Source: Paenibacillus sp. HGH0039
GTDB taxonomy: Bacteria; Bacillota; Bacilli; Paenibacillales; NBRC-103111
Reading direction: 5' to 3'
NCBI RefSeq assembly: GCF_000411255.1
Contig: NZ_KE150412.1
Coordinates: forward strand, 1,347,817-1,411,816
Length of the DNA stretch: 64,000 nucleotides
The position numbers were made by a program, and so were the translations under genes. Shown one piece after another: positions 48,500-57,533 of the stretch; positions within the stretch are counted from its first letter, which is position 1; each line of letters starts with the position of its first letter. The notes under the pieces are model-generated. The model saw only the letters and a list, made by a program, of their open reading frames with translations. It was not told where the DNA came from and did no database searches.

Positions 48500-49847
48500 C
48501 CGTACCTCCGCTGCGCTGCTCGCGTATATGAAACAGCCGCATATAAGGGCGCCCGAAGCTGCGAAGATTGCATAAGTATAAAATACTGCCGATGACCCCG
48601 ACGACTACGCCGAGCAGTCCGAAAATAGCGGCCAGCAAGACGAACCAGTACTTCGCGAAACGGACCGAAAAGCTCATCATGTTGATCGGAATAACAAAGT
48701 TGGAGATGGCAACCGCGGCCACGAGAATAATCATGATGCTTCCGACCAGTCCCGCTTCCGTGGAAGCCGTCCCCAGAATCAGACCGCCAACCGTCGTCGC
48801 CGTAGGTCCGATGGCCTTCGGCAGCCGCAAGCTCGCTTCGATCAGAAATTCCATCATAACGAGCATAATCAGAACCTCGACAAAAGAAGGGTACGGCACG
48901 CTTGCCCGGCTTCCTGCGATAAGCAGCGTCAAGTTCATTTTCAAAATTTCGGGATTATAGGAAGTGAAGGCCACGTAAAGAGCAGGCAGGGTCAAGGTCA
49001 TAAACAGGCCGACGTAACGGAGAATGAGCAGAAAAAAACCGACGAACGGGAGCTGCACTTTATCGTCCATAGCCGTAAAAAAGTCAAAAAAGGTGGACGG
49101 CAGAATAAGCGCAAAGGGACTCGTATCGATCAGAATGATAATTTTGCCCTCGCTCAAGTTATCGATGACCCGGTCGGGCCGTTCCGTCGTCATCATCGTA
49201 GGCACCAGCCGGAAGCCTTGCGGACTCAGCGCTTTCTCCAGCTCGCCGGAAGATTGAATCTTGTCTACCTTCAGCTGCGAAAATTTATCTTTAACGTCGG
49301 TAAGGATACCCTTGTCGACTTTTCGGTCGTCGTAAACGAGCGAGACCGCGGTTTGGGACAAATAGCCGACCGTTGAATTTTCGATTTTCAGATTGGAAGA
49401 TTTATAACGACGGCGGACCAAGTTCAGGTTCGTAAAAATGGATTCCGTAAAGGCGTCCTGAGGGCCCTGCACGATCGCTTCCACCGTGGCGTCCCCCACA
49501 CTGCTCTTGACGTCCTGCAAGGCTTCCAGCAGGTATATTTTACCGTCTACGAACAGAGCCACTGACCCCGATAGAATCAAATCGAGCGCTCTGACCACAT
49601 TCGTAAACTCTATGCCGCTGGGCAGGGACGAAATATACTGCACATAGAGGTCCATCGAACGGATTTCAAAAAACGGGGCGATAAAAAATCTCCGTATCAT
49701 TTTCGAATCGCACAAGCTTTTCATGTAAATCAGCCGCATCGTCCTGCCATCCGAAGTAAGCTCGCAATTTTCCAGATCGGCGGAAAGCGCCAGCTTCTCA
49801 GCCAACCATTGTTCGATCTGCTCCGTCGTCGCATTCGTGCCGGTCAT
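48486..49847 (-). CDS. gerA: Spore germination protein GerA
   Basis: A 453-residue GerA-family subunit. The N-terminal soluble domain (residues 1-240) includes VALFVDGKIYLLEAL and the family hallmark EGKIIILIDTSPFALILPST. The C-terminal half has about five helices with SYNPEILKMNLTLLIAGSRA and the variant PYPSFVEVLIMLVMMEFLIE. It is first in gerA-gerB-gerC, and a GGGAGGGG ribosome site lies before the ATG. A sigma-G-like promoter is 47 bases upstream. Confidence 0.94.
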   Translation of the reverse strand: MTGTNATTEQIEQWLAEKLALSADLENCELTSDGRTMRLIYMKSLCDSKMIRRFFIAPFFEIRSMDLYVQYISSLPSGIEFTNVVRALDLILSGSVALFVDGKIYLLEALQDVKSSVGDATVEAIVQGPQDAFTESIFTNLNLVRRRYKSSNLKIENSTVGYLSQTAVSLVYDDRKVDKGILTDVKDKFSQLKVDKIQSSGELEKALSPQGFRLVPTMMTTERPDRVIDNLSEGKIIILIDTSPFALILPSTFFDFFTAMDDKVQLPFVGFFLLILRYVGLFMTLTLPALYVAFTSYNPEILKMNLTLLIAGSRASVPYPSFVEVLIMLVMMEFLIEASLRLPKAIGPTATTVGGLILGTASTEAGLVGSIMIILVAAVAISNFVIPINMMSFSVRFAKYWFVLLAAIFGLLGVVVGVIGSILYLCNLRSFGRPYMRLFHIREQRSGGTDGHQ

Positions 49848-49893
49848 CCGTTATTCCCCTCCCTTCCTCTCTTATCCGAACGGTTCTTTGGTT

Positions 49894-49923
49894 TACGTTG
49901 CCCAGCTTACTTCCATGTCATTC
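49894..49923 (-). promoter_or_regulatory. Sigma-G-like promoter of gerA
   Basis: On the minus strand GAATG (49919-49923) matches the -35 consensus GHATR. CAACGTA (49894-49900) matches five of seven positions of CATWHTA after an 18-base spacer. This is the expected control for a ger operon but is a by-eye match. Confidence 0.55.
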
Positions 49924-50056
49924 CAAGGCTTCGTATTTGCAACCTGCCGAACAAGCATAACCGAACACTCCGGGCAGACCGTATTTCCGGCCGTTTGTCT
50001 TTGTACGCGCACAAAAAAACCGAGTGTCCCCCTGCGTCCGCCTTGCGGCGGAACGC

Positions 50057-50096
50057 AAAAAAGCCCTCACCCCGCCGGGAAAGCGGAACGAAGGCT
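50057..50096 (-). terminator. Terminator of the SLH protein gene
   Basis: On the minus strand AGCCTT...AGGGCT with an inner CGTTCCGC/GCGGGGTG stem (including G-T pairs), followed by six T. It lies 70 bases beyond the stop codon. Confidence 0.7.
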
Positions 50097-50165
50097 AATC
50101 GCTTCAAAACATTCGAACGTATTCAACAGGTTTATTTAGGAGAAGAGAAGCTGACGGAGAAGCCC

Positions 50166-51476
50166 TCAGTCTTCTTCCAGCGCCAGAATTCCCTTGGCCT
50201 TGCTGACGGATAACCGCAGCTTCTCCCCTTTGTCCGTCACGGTAAACAGGTAGCGGTCGCTCTCCTCCCGCTCGAACAGACCGGAGCCCGCTTTGTAATA
50301 CCGGACCACAATTCCCTCCGCCTCTTCGCGGGTGAACGGCTCCGTAAGCTTCTCTTCCTCGCGGCCGCCGATGACCCAGTTCCCGTTTCGTTTGAGCAGC
50401 GTATACGTCAGAAAGGCCGAATCCGTGTAGGCCCCTTCCGGCCTCTTGCCCCGGACTTTGACCCTGTCGTCCGTCACACTGACGATTTTAAACGAAGGCA
50501 CGGGCATCGATACAGCCGGAAAAATGGCCACGGCTTCGTAGATCCCGCCCAGATGACGCTCATAGAATGTTCTCCAGCTTCCCGGGTCCGCATAATAACG
50601 GCTCAGGGCCGGCTGGATCGCTTCAAATGGCGGCTTCGTACGGGAAGCCAGTTCATGGTCGAAGAGGCTCAGAAACAGCTCCGCCGTCTTCTGCTCGCTA
50701 AACCTGATCAGGCTTGCCGCCTTGTCCGCCGTCAGGGGCTGCGCCGCTTTAGCCGCGCGCTCCCCGGCCGTCGCCTCCAGGAGTGCCAGCGCCCGCGAAA
50801 CAAGCGCAGCCGCATCGCCGCGGGTCATGACGCGCTTCGGTTCGTAGCTCGCGCCCGAATCGCTGCGCAGCCCCAGCGCCATGATGTTGTGCACGGACGC
50901 CTGTGCCCACGCATCGGCATCGCTCGCGCTCGGGCCGGGTGCAGCCGCCGGGGCTTCGACGCCCCGGGCCTCCAGCCAGCGCCACACCATCGCGGCGGCG
51001 GCCTGGCGGGTTACCGGCTGCGCGGGCATGAACTTGACGGCCGTTACGCCGTCAACGAGGCCTGCCGCATAGGCAGCCGAAATATACGGCGTCGACCACG
51101 CGGACACGAGGTCGACGAAGGGGGTCGGCCCTTCGGACGTTCGGAGTCCGAAGGCGGATGCGAGCAGCTTGGCAAACTGCTCGCGGGTCAGTGCCCCGTC
51201 CGGATCGAACCGGCCGGATGCCGTTCCTTCGATGAGGCCCCGCGCAGCCAGATCCGCAATCGCGTCCGCGTTGCGGTTATCCGGGGCCACATCGGCGAAG
51301 AGGCGGCCTGCGGCCGGGCCGACTTCCGCCCCCGCTGCCTGTCCCTCCCGCGGCGCTTCGGCCCGGCTCCCGCCGGCCCGTTCCGCCTCCCGGTGCTCCG
51401 CCGCGAAGGCCTGTCCGGCTATCGAAGTTAGCACGGCAGCCGCGGATAAAGTGAGGAGAACCTTTTTCCAAGCCAT
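50166..51476 (-). CDS. S-layer homology domain protein
   Basis: A 436-residue secreted protein with a signal peptide ending AGQAFA-AEH. Three SLH repeats follow: FADVAPDNRNADAIADLAAR with LTREQFAKLL, VDLVSAWSTPYISAAYAAGL with VTRQAAAAMVW, and WAQASVHNIMALGL with MTRGDAAALVSR. These anchor it to pyruvylated secondary cell-wall polymer. The C-terminal 200 residues form a separate region I do not recognise, with a beta-rich end (RYLFTVTDKGEKLRLSVS). The mature N terminus is rich in Ala, Glu and Gly. Confidence 0.88.
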   Translation of the reverse strand: MAWKKVLLTLSAAAVLTSIAGQAFAAEHREAERAGGSRAEAPREGQAAGAEVGPAAGRLFADVAPDNRNADAIADLAARGLIEGTASGRFDPDGALTREQFAKLLASAFGLRTSEGPTPFVDLVSAWSTPYISAAYAAGLVDGVTAVKFMPAQPVTRQAAAAMVWRWLEARGVEAPAAAPGPSASDADAWAQASVHNIMALGLRSDSGASYEPKRVMTRGDAAALVSRALALLEATAGERAAKAAQPLTADKAASLIRFSEQKTAELFLSLFDHELASRTKPPFEAIQPALSRYYADPGSWRTFYERHLGGIYEAVAIFPAVSMPVPSFKIVSVTDDRVKVRGKRPEGAYTDSAFLTYTLLKRNGNWVIGGREEEKLTEPFTREEAEGIVVRYYKAGSGLFEREESDRYLFTVTDKGEKLRLSVSKAKGILALEED

Positions 51477-51521
51477 ACCTTTCCTGCCTCTCTAGGTGCT
51501 ATTGTGACTTCGCAAGGGTAG

Positions 51522-52277
51522 TTAAACGTCAATACCGGCGTTGTGCAGCAGGTCTTTGACGCATACGCTGACCATGATCAGGCCCGCAACGGGCGGCACA
51601 AAAGCGTTGCTCGCCGGAGGCTGCTGCGCTTTGCGGATTTCCGGCGCGTTCTCCGGAACAATGCGCTGAGTGACATCTTCGCGCGGTTTCTTCGGCTCTT
51701 CCGTCGAGAAAACCACTTTCACGCCTTTTTTGATGCCTTCCTTGCGGAGCTTCGTCCGGACGACCCGGGCAATGGGATCCATCGTCGTTTTGGAAATGTC
51801 CGCGACCTGGAACTTGGTCGGGTCCATTTTATTCGCCGCGCCCATGCTGGAGATCATCGGGATTTTACGGTCCAGGCACTGCTTGATGAGATGAATCTTA
51901 TAGGAGATGGTATCCGAAGCGTCCAGAACATAGTCCGGCTTGTAGTCAAACAGCTGCTCGTACGTTTCCTCCGTATAGAACATCCGCAGAGCGATGGCGT
52001 CGCATTCGGGATTGATGAGCTTGATCCGCTCCTGCATAAGCTCGGCTTTAGGTTGTCCTACCGTCGTCGTAAGGGCATGGATCTGACGGTTCACATTCGT
52101 AATATCCACCACATCTTTATCGATCAGTATAATTCGTCCGACTCCGGTCCGGGCCAGGGCTTCGGCCGCTATGGAACCGACTCCGCCGATACCGAGAACG
52201 GCTACTGTGCTGCCTTTCATAACCTCAAGGCCTTCGGGTCCAATGGCAAGTTCCGTCCGGGAGAATTGATGAAGCAT
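51522..52277 (-). CDS. tcdA: tRNA threonylcarbamoyladenosine dehydratase TcdA
   Basis: A 251-residue E1-like enzyme that dehydrates t6A to cyclic t6A at tRNA position 37. The ATP-binding motif VAVLGIGGVGSIAAEALAR, the NRQIHAL segment, and VLDASDTISYKIHLI are typical of the ThiF/MoeB fold in TcdA/YrvM. A C-terminal insertion with PVAGLIMVSVCVKDLL also matches. B. subtilis yrvM is likewise next to hisS-aspS. Confidence 0.92.
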   Translation of the reverse strand: MLHQFSRTELAIGPEGLEVMKGSTVAVLGIGGVGSIAAEALARTGVGRIILIDKDVVDITNVNRQIHALTTTVGQPKAELMQERIKLINPECDAIALRMFYTEETYEQLFDYKPDYVLDASDTISYKIHLIKQCLDRKIPMISSMGAANKMDPTKFQVADISKTTMDPIARVVRTKLRKEGIKKGVKVVFSTEEPKKPREDVTQRIVPENAPEIRKAQQPPASNAFVPPVAGLIMVSVCVKDLLHNAGIDV

Positions 52278-52385
52278 TCGGAATTTCCTCCTCTGTCAGC
52301 TAACAATATGATAGGTTTACGCTAAGTTTGACCTGATTCGGTGGCTAATGTCAAGTCGTGCGCTTGGTTTTACCTCTGCGACCCG

Positions 52386-52408
52386 AAAAAAGGGACCCGA
52401 AGGTCCCT
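52386..52408 (-). terminator. Terminator of hisS-aspS
   Basis: On the minus strand GGGACC-TTCG-GGTCCC followed by six T, 71 bases beyond the aspS stop codon. Confidence 0.88.
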
Positions 52409-52478
52409 CCCTGTTTCGTCTATTTTACCCTGCGGCCTGTAAAATTTACACGGCCGGGGAGCGTGGCGGCTGCCGAAC

Positions 52479-54263
52479 TTAAGCTTTGGCTGCCGGTTGT
52501 TTCAACGCGATGCGGATGGAAAGCTGTTCAAGCTGCTTCTCGTCGACTTCGCTCGGCGCATCGGTAAGCGGATCGGACGCGCTTGCCGTTTTCGGGAAGG
52601 CGATCGTTTCACGCAGGTTCGTGCGTCCCGCAAGCAGCATCACCAGACGGTCGAAGCCGTATGCCATTCCGCCGTGCGGAGGCGTGCCGTATTCGAAAGC
52701 TTCGAGCAGGAAGCCGAATTTTTCTTTGGCTTTTTCAGGCGTGAATCCGAGCGCCGCGAACATTTTCTCCTGCACCTCGCGCTGGTAAATCCGCATGGAA
52801 CCGCCGCCTACTTCGTAGCCGTTGAGCACGATATCGTAGGCCTGGGCGCGCATTTGGCCCGGGTCCGTTTCGAAGAGATGCAGATCTTCGTCCTTCGGAC
52901 GGGTGAACGGGTGATGCATGGCGACATAACGCTTCTCGTCTTCGTCGTACTCGAACATCGGGAAGTCGACGACCCACAGGAATTTGTAGGCTTTGTCGTC
53001 GATCAGACCCAGATCGCGGCCGACTTTCAGGCGAAGGTTGCCCAATACGTCGTATACGACTTTCGGTTTGTCGGCGGAGAAGACGAGCAGGTCTCCCTCT
53101 TCCACGTTCAGACGCTCGGTCAGCGCGGCGATCTCTTCTTCCTTGAAGAATTTGACGATCGGCCCTTTCCACTCGCCTTCCTTCACGGTGATCCAGGCGA
53201 GACCTTTGCCGCCGTAGCGGGATGCGAACGGCTGAAGATCGTCAAGTTCTTTGCGGCTCCACGTCGCGCCGCAGCCCTTGGCGTTCAAGGCTTTAACGAT
53301 GCCGCCGTTTTTGGCGACCATGTTAAATACTTTTACGTCGCTGTCCGCCACGATATCGGTCACCGTGGACAGCTCCAGACCGAAGCGCAGGTCCGGCTTG
53401 TCGGAACCGTATTTGTCCATCGCTTCCGCGTACGTCAGACGCTGGAACGGTGTCGGAATCTCCGCTCCGACCGTTTCGCGGAACAGACGCACGATCAACT
53501 GCTCCATCATGTCCAGAAGCTGATCTTGGGACAGGAAGGACGTCTCGATGTCCACCTGCGTGAACTCCGGCTGACGGTCGGCCCGCAGATCCTCGTCGCG
53601 GAAACAGCGCGCGATCTGGTAGTACCGCTCCAGTCCGCTCACCATGAGCAGCTGCTTGTACAGCTGCGGAGACTGCGGGAGCGCGAAGAACTCGCCCGGG
53701 TGCACACGGCTCGGCACGAGATAGTCGCGCGCGCCTTCCGGCGTGCTGCCCGTAAGAATCGGCGTCTCGATATCAAGGAACCCGTTCTCGTCGAGGAAGT
53801 TGCGGAAAATCCGGGCCGCTTTGGCACGCAGCATCAGAGTCTGCTGCATTTCCGGACGGCGAAGATCCAGGTAGCGGTGCTTCAGGCGCAGCGTCTCGTC
53901 GATTTCGATGCCGTCTTCGATGAAGAACGGGGGATTTTTAGCGGCGTTCATAATTTCGATTTCCGTGATCCGGACTTCGATTTCACCGGTCTGCAGGTTG
54001 GTGTTTACCGTTTCGGCGTCCCGTTCGACGACGGTCCCTTTTACGGCCAGTACGTATTCGTTACGGGCGCGGTCGCCGATCGCCAGCGCTTCTCCCGAGA
54101 AATCCGGGTTGAAGACGATCTGCACAAGACCGCTGCGGTCGCGCAGGTCGATGAACAAGACGCCTCCCAGGTCGCGACGGCGCTGTACCCAACCGTTCAG
54201 AATAACCGTTTCTCCGATGTTCGCTTTCGTTAATTGCCCGCAATGATGTGTTTTGAGCATCAT
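52479..54263 (-). CDS. aspS: Aspartate-tRNA ligase
   Basis: A 594-residue class IIb synthetase. The N-terminal OB fold ([20 protein letters not shown]) binds the anticodon. Class II motifs include [20 protein letters not shown] (motif 2) and [15 protein letters not shown] (motif 3). A bacterial GAD insertion (about residues 290-420) is present. The ATG overlaps the hisS stop by two bases within ATGATG. Both genes share the T-box upstream of hisS. Confidence 0.95.
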   Translation of the reverse strand: MMLKTHHCGQLTKANIGETVILNGWVQRRRDLGGVLFIDLRDRSGLVQIVFNPDFSGEALAIGDRARNEYVLAVKGTVVERDAETVNTNLQTGEIEVRITEIEIMNAAKNPPFFIEDGIEIDETLRLKHRYLDLRRPEMQQTLMLRAKAARIFRNFLDENGFLDIETPILTGSTPEGARDYLVPSRVHPGEFFALPQSPQLYKQLLMVSGLERYYQIARCFRDEDLRADRQPEFTQVDIETSFLSQDQLLDMMEQLIVRLFRETVGAEIPTPFQRLTYAEAMDKYGSDKPDLRFGLELSTVTDIVADSDVKVFNMVAKNGGIVKALNAKGCGATWSRKELDDLQPFASRYGGKGLAWITVKEGEWKGPIVKFFKEEEIAALTERLNVEEGDLLVFSADKPKVVYDVLGNLRLKVGRDLGLIDDKAYKFLWVVDFPMFEYDEDEKRYVAMHHPFTRPKDEDLHLFETDPGQMRAQAYDIVLNGYEVGGGSMRIYQREVQEKMFAALGFTPEKAKEKFGFLLEAFEYGTPPHGGMAYGFDRLVMLLAGRTNLRETIAFPKTASASDPLTDAPSEVDEKQLEQLSIRIALKQPAAKA

Positions 54264-55549
54264 AATGACTGAACCCCTCCATTTTCGTTTCTGGATCTTG
54301 TCCGTTTCAAAATCGCTTCCGCAAAATCCTCCAGCTTGATCGTTTCCTGCTCGCCGGTGGCCATCGTTTTGACCGTAATTTCACCGCGCTCCAGCTCGTC
54401 GTCCCCCAGAATGGCGACAAAACGCGCCGCAGAGCGGTCAGCCGATTTCATCTGCGTTTTCATTTTGCGGCCCTGGTAATCCTTCTCCGCCAGAATGCCG
54501 TGCGCACGCAGCTCGTAGAGCCGCTTCACGATCTCGTCCTCGGCCGCCTGACCGAGTCCGATCAGGTACACGTCCAGCCCGGGAGGCTGAGGAAGCTGCA
54601 CGCCCTGGGATTCCAGGACGAGCAGAACGCGTTCGAGGCCGAGTCCGAATCCGACGCCGGGCTGATCTTGACCGCCGATCTCGGAGACGAGGCCGTTATA
54701 CCGGCCCCCGCCGCCGATCGTATCGATGGAGCCGATGCCCGCCGCTTTATATTCGAAAGCGGTGTGCGTGTAATAATCGAGCCCGCGCACGAGGCGGGGA
54801 TTGATCGTAAACGGAATCTCCATCGCGGTCAGATGGCGTTTCACCGCTTCGAAGTGCTTCCGGCACGCTTCGTCCAGATCGTCCAGCAGTTCGGGTGCCC
54901 CGTCGAAATACTTCTGGTCGACTTTGCAGTCCAGAATCCGCATCGGGTTGCGGTCGAACCGCGACTGGCAGTCCTTGCAGAGCTTATCCTTGAAAGGCTC
55001 CAGGAACGCCTGCAGTCTCTGTTTGTAATTTCCCCGGATCTCGGGTGTTCCGACCGAGTTAATCTCGACGGACACGCCCGTCATCCCCAGTTCGCGGTAA
55101 AATGTGTAACCGAACGCGATGACTTCGGCATCCAGCGAAGGATCCTCCGAGCCGAACGCTTCGATCCCGAACTGGTGAAACTGCCGGTAGCGTCCGGCCT
55201 GAGGCTGCTCATACCGGAACATGGGTCCGATGTAAAACAGCTTGCTGATATCCGGCTCGCCGTACAGTTTGTTTTCCACATACGCGCGTACGACGCCGGC
55301 CGTTCCTTCCGGACGGAGCGAAATGCTGCGGTTGCCTTTGTCCTGGAACGTGTACATTTCTTTCTCCACGATATCCGTCGTCTCCCCGACACCCCTGGAG
55401 AACAGTTCGGTGTGTTCGAAAATCGGTGTACGGATTTCCCGATAACGGAACCGGCTGCACAGGTCGCGGGCTTTGCTTTCCAGCGCCTGCCACTTTTCTA
55501 CGGAACCCGGCATAATGTCCTGGGTGCCCTTCGGCTTTTGCATGCTCAT
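54260..55549 (-). CDS. hisS: Histidine-tRNA ligase
   Basis: A 429-residue class II synthetase. It starts [20 protein letters not shown]; motif 2 is [20 protein letters not shown], the His-A site is [15 protein letters not shown], and motif 3 is [18 protein letters not shown]-terminal anticodon-binding domain covers about residues 325-415. It is the first gene of hisS-aspS, downstream of a T-box leader. Confidence 0.95.
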   Translation of the reverse strand: MSMQKPKGTQDIMPGSVEKWQALESKARDLCSRFRYREIRTPIFEHTELFSRGVGETTDIVEKEMYTFQDKGNRSISLRPEGTAGVVRAYVENKLYGEPDISKLFYIGPMFRYEQPQAGRYRQFHQFGIEAFGSEDPSLDAEVIAFGYTFYRELGMTGVSVEINSVGTPEIRGNYKQRLQAFLEPFKDKLCKDCQSRFDRNPMRILDCKVDQKYFDGAPELLDDLDEACRKHFEAVKRHLTAMEIPFTINPRLVRGLDYYTHTAFEYKAAGIGSIDTIGGGGRYNGLVSEIGGQDQPGVGFGLGLERVLLVLESQGVQLPQPPGLDVYLIGLGQAAEDEIVKRLYELRAHGILAEKDYQGRKMKTQMKSADRSAARFVAILGDDELERGEITVKTMATGEQETIKLEDFAEAILKRTRSRNENGGVQSL

Positions 55550-55623
55550 GCGAGCTTCCTCCTTGCTTTCCTTGTCGACTTCCCCGTCGTCTTGACATCT
55601 ACGGCTGGTTCTTTTTTGCCATT

Positions 55624-55990
55624 AAAAAAGTCCCCCATCCCTAAAACCGCAAAAACGGTCAAAGGGACGAGAGACGTCAGTAACTAACCATCACCCGTGG
55701 TGCCACCCACATTCCGAAAATCGGCGGCCTGCGGCGCGGAAAGTCCGGCCCGGCTGATTTTCGCTTCATACGGTTAACGCCCGTCTACGCAAATCGGCTA
55801 ATGAGATACGGTCTGCACGGCATGTTGCAAGGAACAAACACCAGCAGCCCTCTGTTCACCGATTGTCCTCCGGGAGGTCTTACGCTCGGCCATCATAAGG
55901 AAGCTTGCAGCCAGGGCTTCCCTCTCTGAGTACGTGGAGTCGAACGACTTCATCCCTTCAGCGGATCAAAGTTTTTCAGGGTTGTATTAG
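55624..55990 (-). promoter_or_regulatory. T-box riboswitch leader of hisS-aspS
   Basis: On the minus strand the T-box core GGGTGGCACCACGG lies at about 55695-55708. A terminator GTCCCTTT...GGGGAC with inner ACCG/CGGT and six T follows at 55624-55668. Stem I includes an AGAGAG-type distal loop. The specifier is not certain: GAC (Asp) at 55877-55879 faces the internal loop in my folding, and I see no clear His codon there. An Asp specifier would mean the operon responds to tRNA-Asp. Confidence 0.88.
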
Positions 55991-55995
55991 AGATG

Positions 55996-56024
55996 ATTGT
56001 AAACGGCTCTTCCGGCAAAGTCAA
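55996..56024 (-). promoter_or_regulatory. Promoter of hisS-aspS
   Basis: On the minus strand TTGACT (56019-56024) and TACAAT (55996-56001) are 17 bases apart, five of six matches each, just before the T-box leader. Confidence 0.78.
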
Positions 56025-56033
56025 GCTTTTCCC

Positions 56034-56339
56034 TTACCAAGTTTCCGCCCATTTTTGCAGCTCGTCCATAACCGGTTCGAGGCCCTTGCCTTTCTCGGTC
56101 AGTTCGTATTCGATCCGTACAGGCGTCTCCGGGTAAACGTGCCGGATCAGAATGCCCGCCGCCTCCAGCTCTTTGAAGCGTTCGGACAGCATTCTGTCGC
56201 TCATGCTCGGAATCATATCGGATATATCTTTAAAACGCTTGGGACCGCTCAAAAGGACCCGAATGATCAAGCCTGTCCAACGTTTTCCAAGCAGTTCAAA
56301 CGCATTCTCGAATTTGGGACACAAATGAAAATCTGCCAT
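56034..56339 (-). CDS. HxlR-family transcriptional regulator
   Basis: A 101-residue winged helix-turn-helix regulator. The conserved CPKFENAFELLGKRWTGLII opens the domain, with one N-terminal Cys (Cys7) that in YodB- and HypR-type members senses thiol-reactive stress. The recognition region is PSMSDRMLSERFKELEAAGI followed by LIR. AAGGAGATG precedes the ATG. Its target is not apparent; the gene divergent to it encodes the phosphodiester-glycosidase-like protein. Confidence 0.87.
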   Translation of the reverse strand: MADFHLCPKFENAFELLGKRWTGLIIRVLLSGPKRFKDISDMIPSMSDRMLSERFKELEAAGILIRHVYPETPVRIEYELTEKGKGLEPVMDELQKWAETW

Positions 56340-56576
56340 GCGACATCATCTCCTTAGTTACATCTTACCATAGTGACTTGTCAAAAGTAAGTCTATTCAG
56401 CTAATATCCCGCCGATGGCCCGGTTTCTGCCTTCACCTGCGCATCCGCCGCCGGGCTGTCATTTCTTTAAACCTTTTTCGGACATTTGAAAAATGCGGGT
56501 TCTACTCTAGCGCCTCCCTCATAGAATAGGATCATAGAGTTCAGAATCATAGAGCCGAACAGACAGGAGGTTGGCT

Positions 56577-57362
56577 ATGCTTCCCCGGTTTTTCACCCGA
56601 ATAGACAAGCTGCTTGCGATTTACGGCGCCGTTGCGGCCGCCAGTTTTGCCGTCACCCTGCTCTTCGCCCATCAGTCCGGAGAAAAAGGCCCGCCCCCTC
56701 CTGCTTACGCCTATGCGCAAATAACGGCGCCCAACGGGGTCGAGCTGCATGTGGCGAAAACCAAACCCGAACGGATCGCGCTCAAAGCCGTAAAAGGCAA
56801 CATCATGGAGCTGTCGGAGTTCGGGATCAACGGCGGCTTTTTCTGGCAGGGCAATCTGCTCAGCATCGCCGTTATGAACGATCAGCCGGTCAAGGGGGCG
56901 CAAGGCGAATACGGATCGGGCTGGTTCAATACCGGCCATAAGCGGGGAACCCTCGTCTGGGACGGCGCGGCCCGGCAGTTTACGGTCCAGCAGGCGTCCG
57001 ACGCGGCCGAGCTGAAGGTAGCGGACCGCAGCCGCTACTGGGCCCAGGGCGGGATCTCCATGAGCCTGCAAAACGAAGCCGACTGGCGCAAGCTCGCCAA
57101 GGAGGAGAATATGCCGGCCCTGAACGAAGCCCGCATGCGGACCGGCATCGTGTACGACAAAAGCAACGCCGTCTGGCTCGTCGTAACGCCGACGCCGTGC
57201 ACCGGCGAGCAGTTTCGCGCCGCAATCGCGGGATCGCTGGGCAGAAGCGGACTCGTAGACGGCGTATTCCTGGACGGAAACGGCTCCTCCCAGCTCAAGG
57301 TGGCTCAGGCTTCCCTGCCGGGCGACAAGAGGCAAATCTATCAGATGATTGCCCTGCATTGA
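56577..57362 (+). CDS. Membrane-anchored phosphodiester glycosidase-like protein (DUF2233/NAGPA)
   Basis: A 261-residue protein with an N-terminal membrane helix (LLAIYGAVAAASFAVTLLFA) and an outer catalytic-like domain. The family motifs are FGINGGFFWQGN in the first half and DGVFLDGNGSSQL near the end; the latter varies from the usual DGGGSS. MRTGIVYDKSNAVWLVV in the middle is also typical. Members cleave GlcNAc-phosphodiester bonds or related links in cell-surface polymers; the substrate here is unknown. GGAGG is 6 bases before the ATG at 56577. Confidence 0.78.
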   Translation: MLPRFFTRIDKLLAIYGAVAAASFAVTLLFAHQSGEKGPPPPAYAYAQITAPNGVELHVAKTKPERIALKAVKGNIMELSEFGINGGFFWQGNLLSIAVMNDQPVKGAQGEYGSGWFNTGHKRGTLVWDGAARQFTVQQASDAAELKVADRSRYWAQGGISMSLQNEADWRKLAKEENMPALNEARMRTGIVYDKSNAVWLVVTPTPCTGEQFRAAIAGSLGRSGLVDGVFLDGNGSSQLKVAQASLPGDKRQIYQMIALH

Positions 57363-57405
57363 CAACCCGTTTCTCTGGGAAATCCGGCCGTAAAAAGAAA
57401 ATAGC

Positions 57406-57424
57406 CTGCAGCACAAAGCTGCAG
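57406..57424 (-). terminator. Possible terminator of the FAD oxidoreductase gene
   Basis: CTGCAGC pairs with GCTGCAG around an ACAAA loop. On the minus strand a T-rich stretch (CTATTTTCTTTTT) follows within a few bases. It could also weakly end the plus-strand gene. Confidence 0.55.
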
Positions 57425-57533
57425 ACTGTCCATGGATATCTATATCGTAAAGGGGGTCGATATTTAGTATAGAGCGCGAACATTAATCCCAGATGAAAAT
57501 CAAGTTACAATTTCGTTACAATCTCGGACAATC

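Larger units (their letters stand above)
49848..50165. other. Intergenic region between gerA and the SLH protein gene
   Basis: A 318-base stretch with a sigma-G-like promoter for gerA and a terminator for the SLH gene. A G/C-rich repeat-like hairpin (GCGTcCGCC/GGCGgaACGC) lies at about 50034-50056, but the T run is on the wrong side for it to end either gene. I see no ORF. Confidence 0.6.

Noticed and set aside
50034-50056. G/C-rich hairpin near the SLH gene as a terminator
   Set aside because: Its adjacent T run is upstream in the transcription direction; the hairpin at 50057-50096 is the better terminator.
52278-52478. Possible 6S RNA, as B. subtilis has one between aspS and yrvM
   Set aside because: Only about 110 bases separate the aspS terminator from tcdA, too short, and no central bulge structure is seen.
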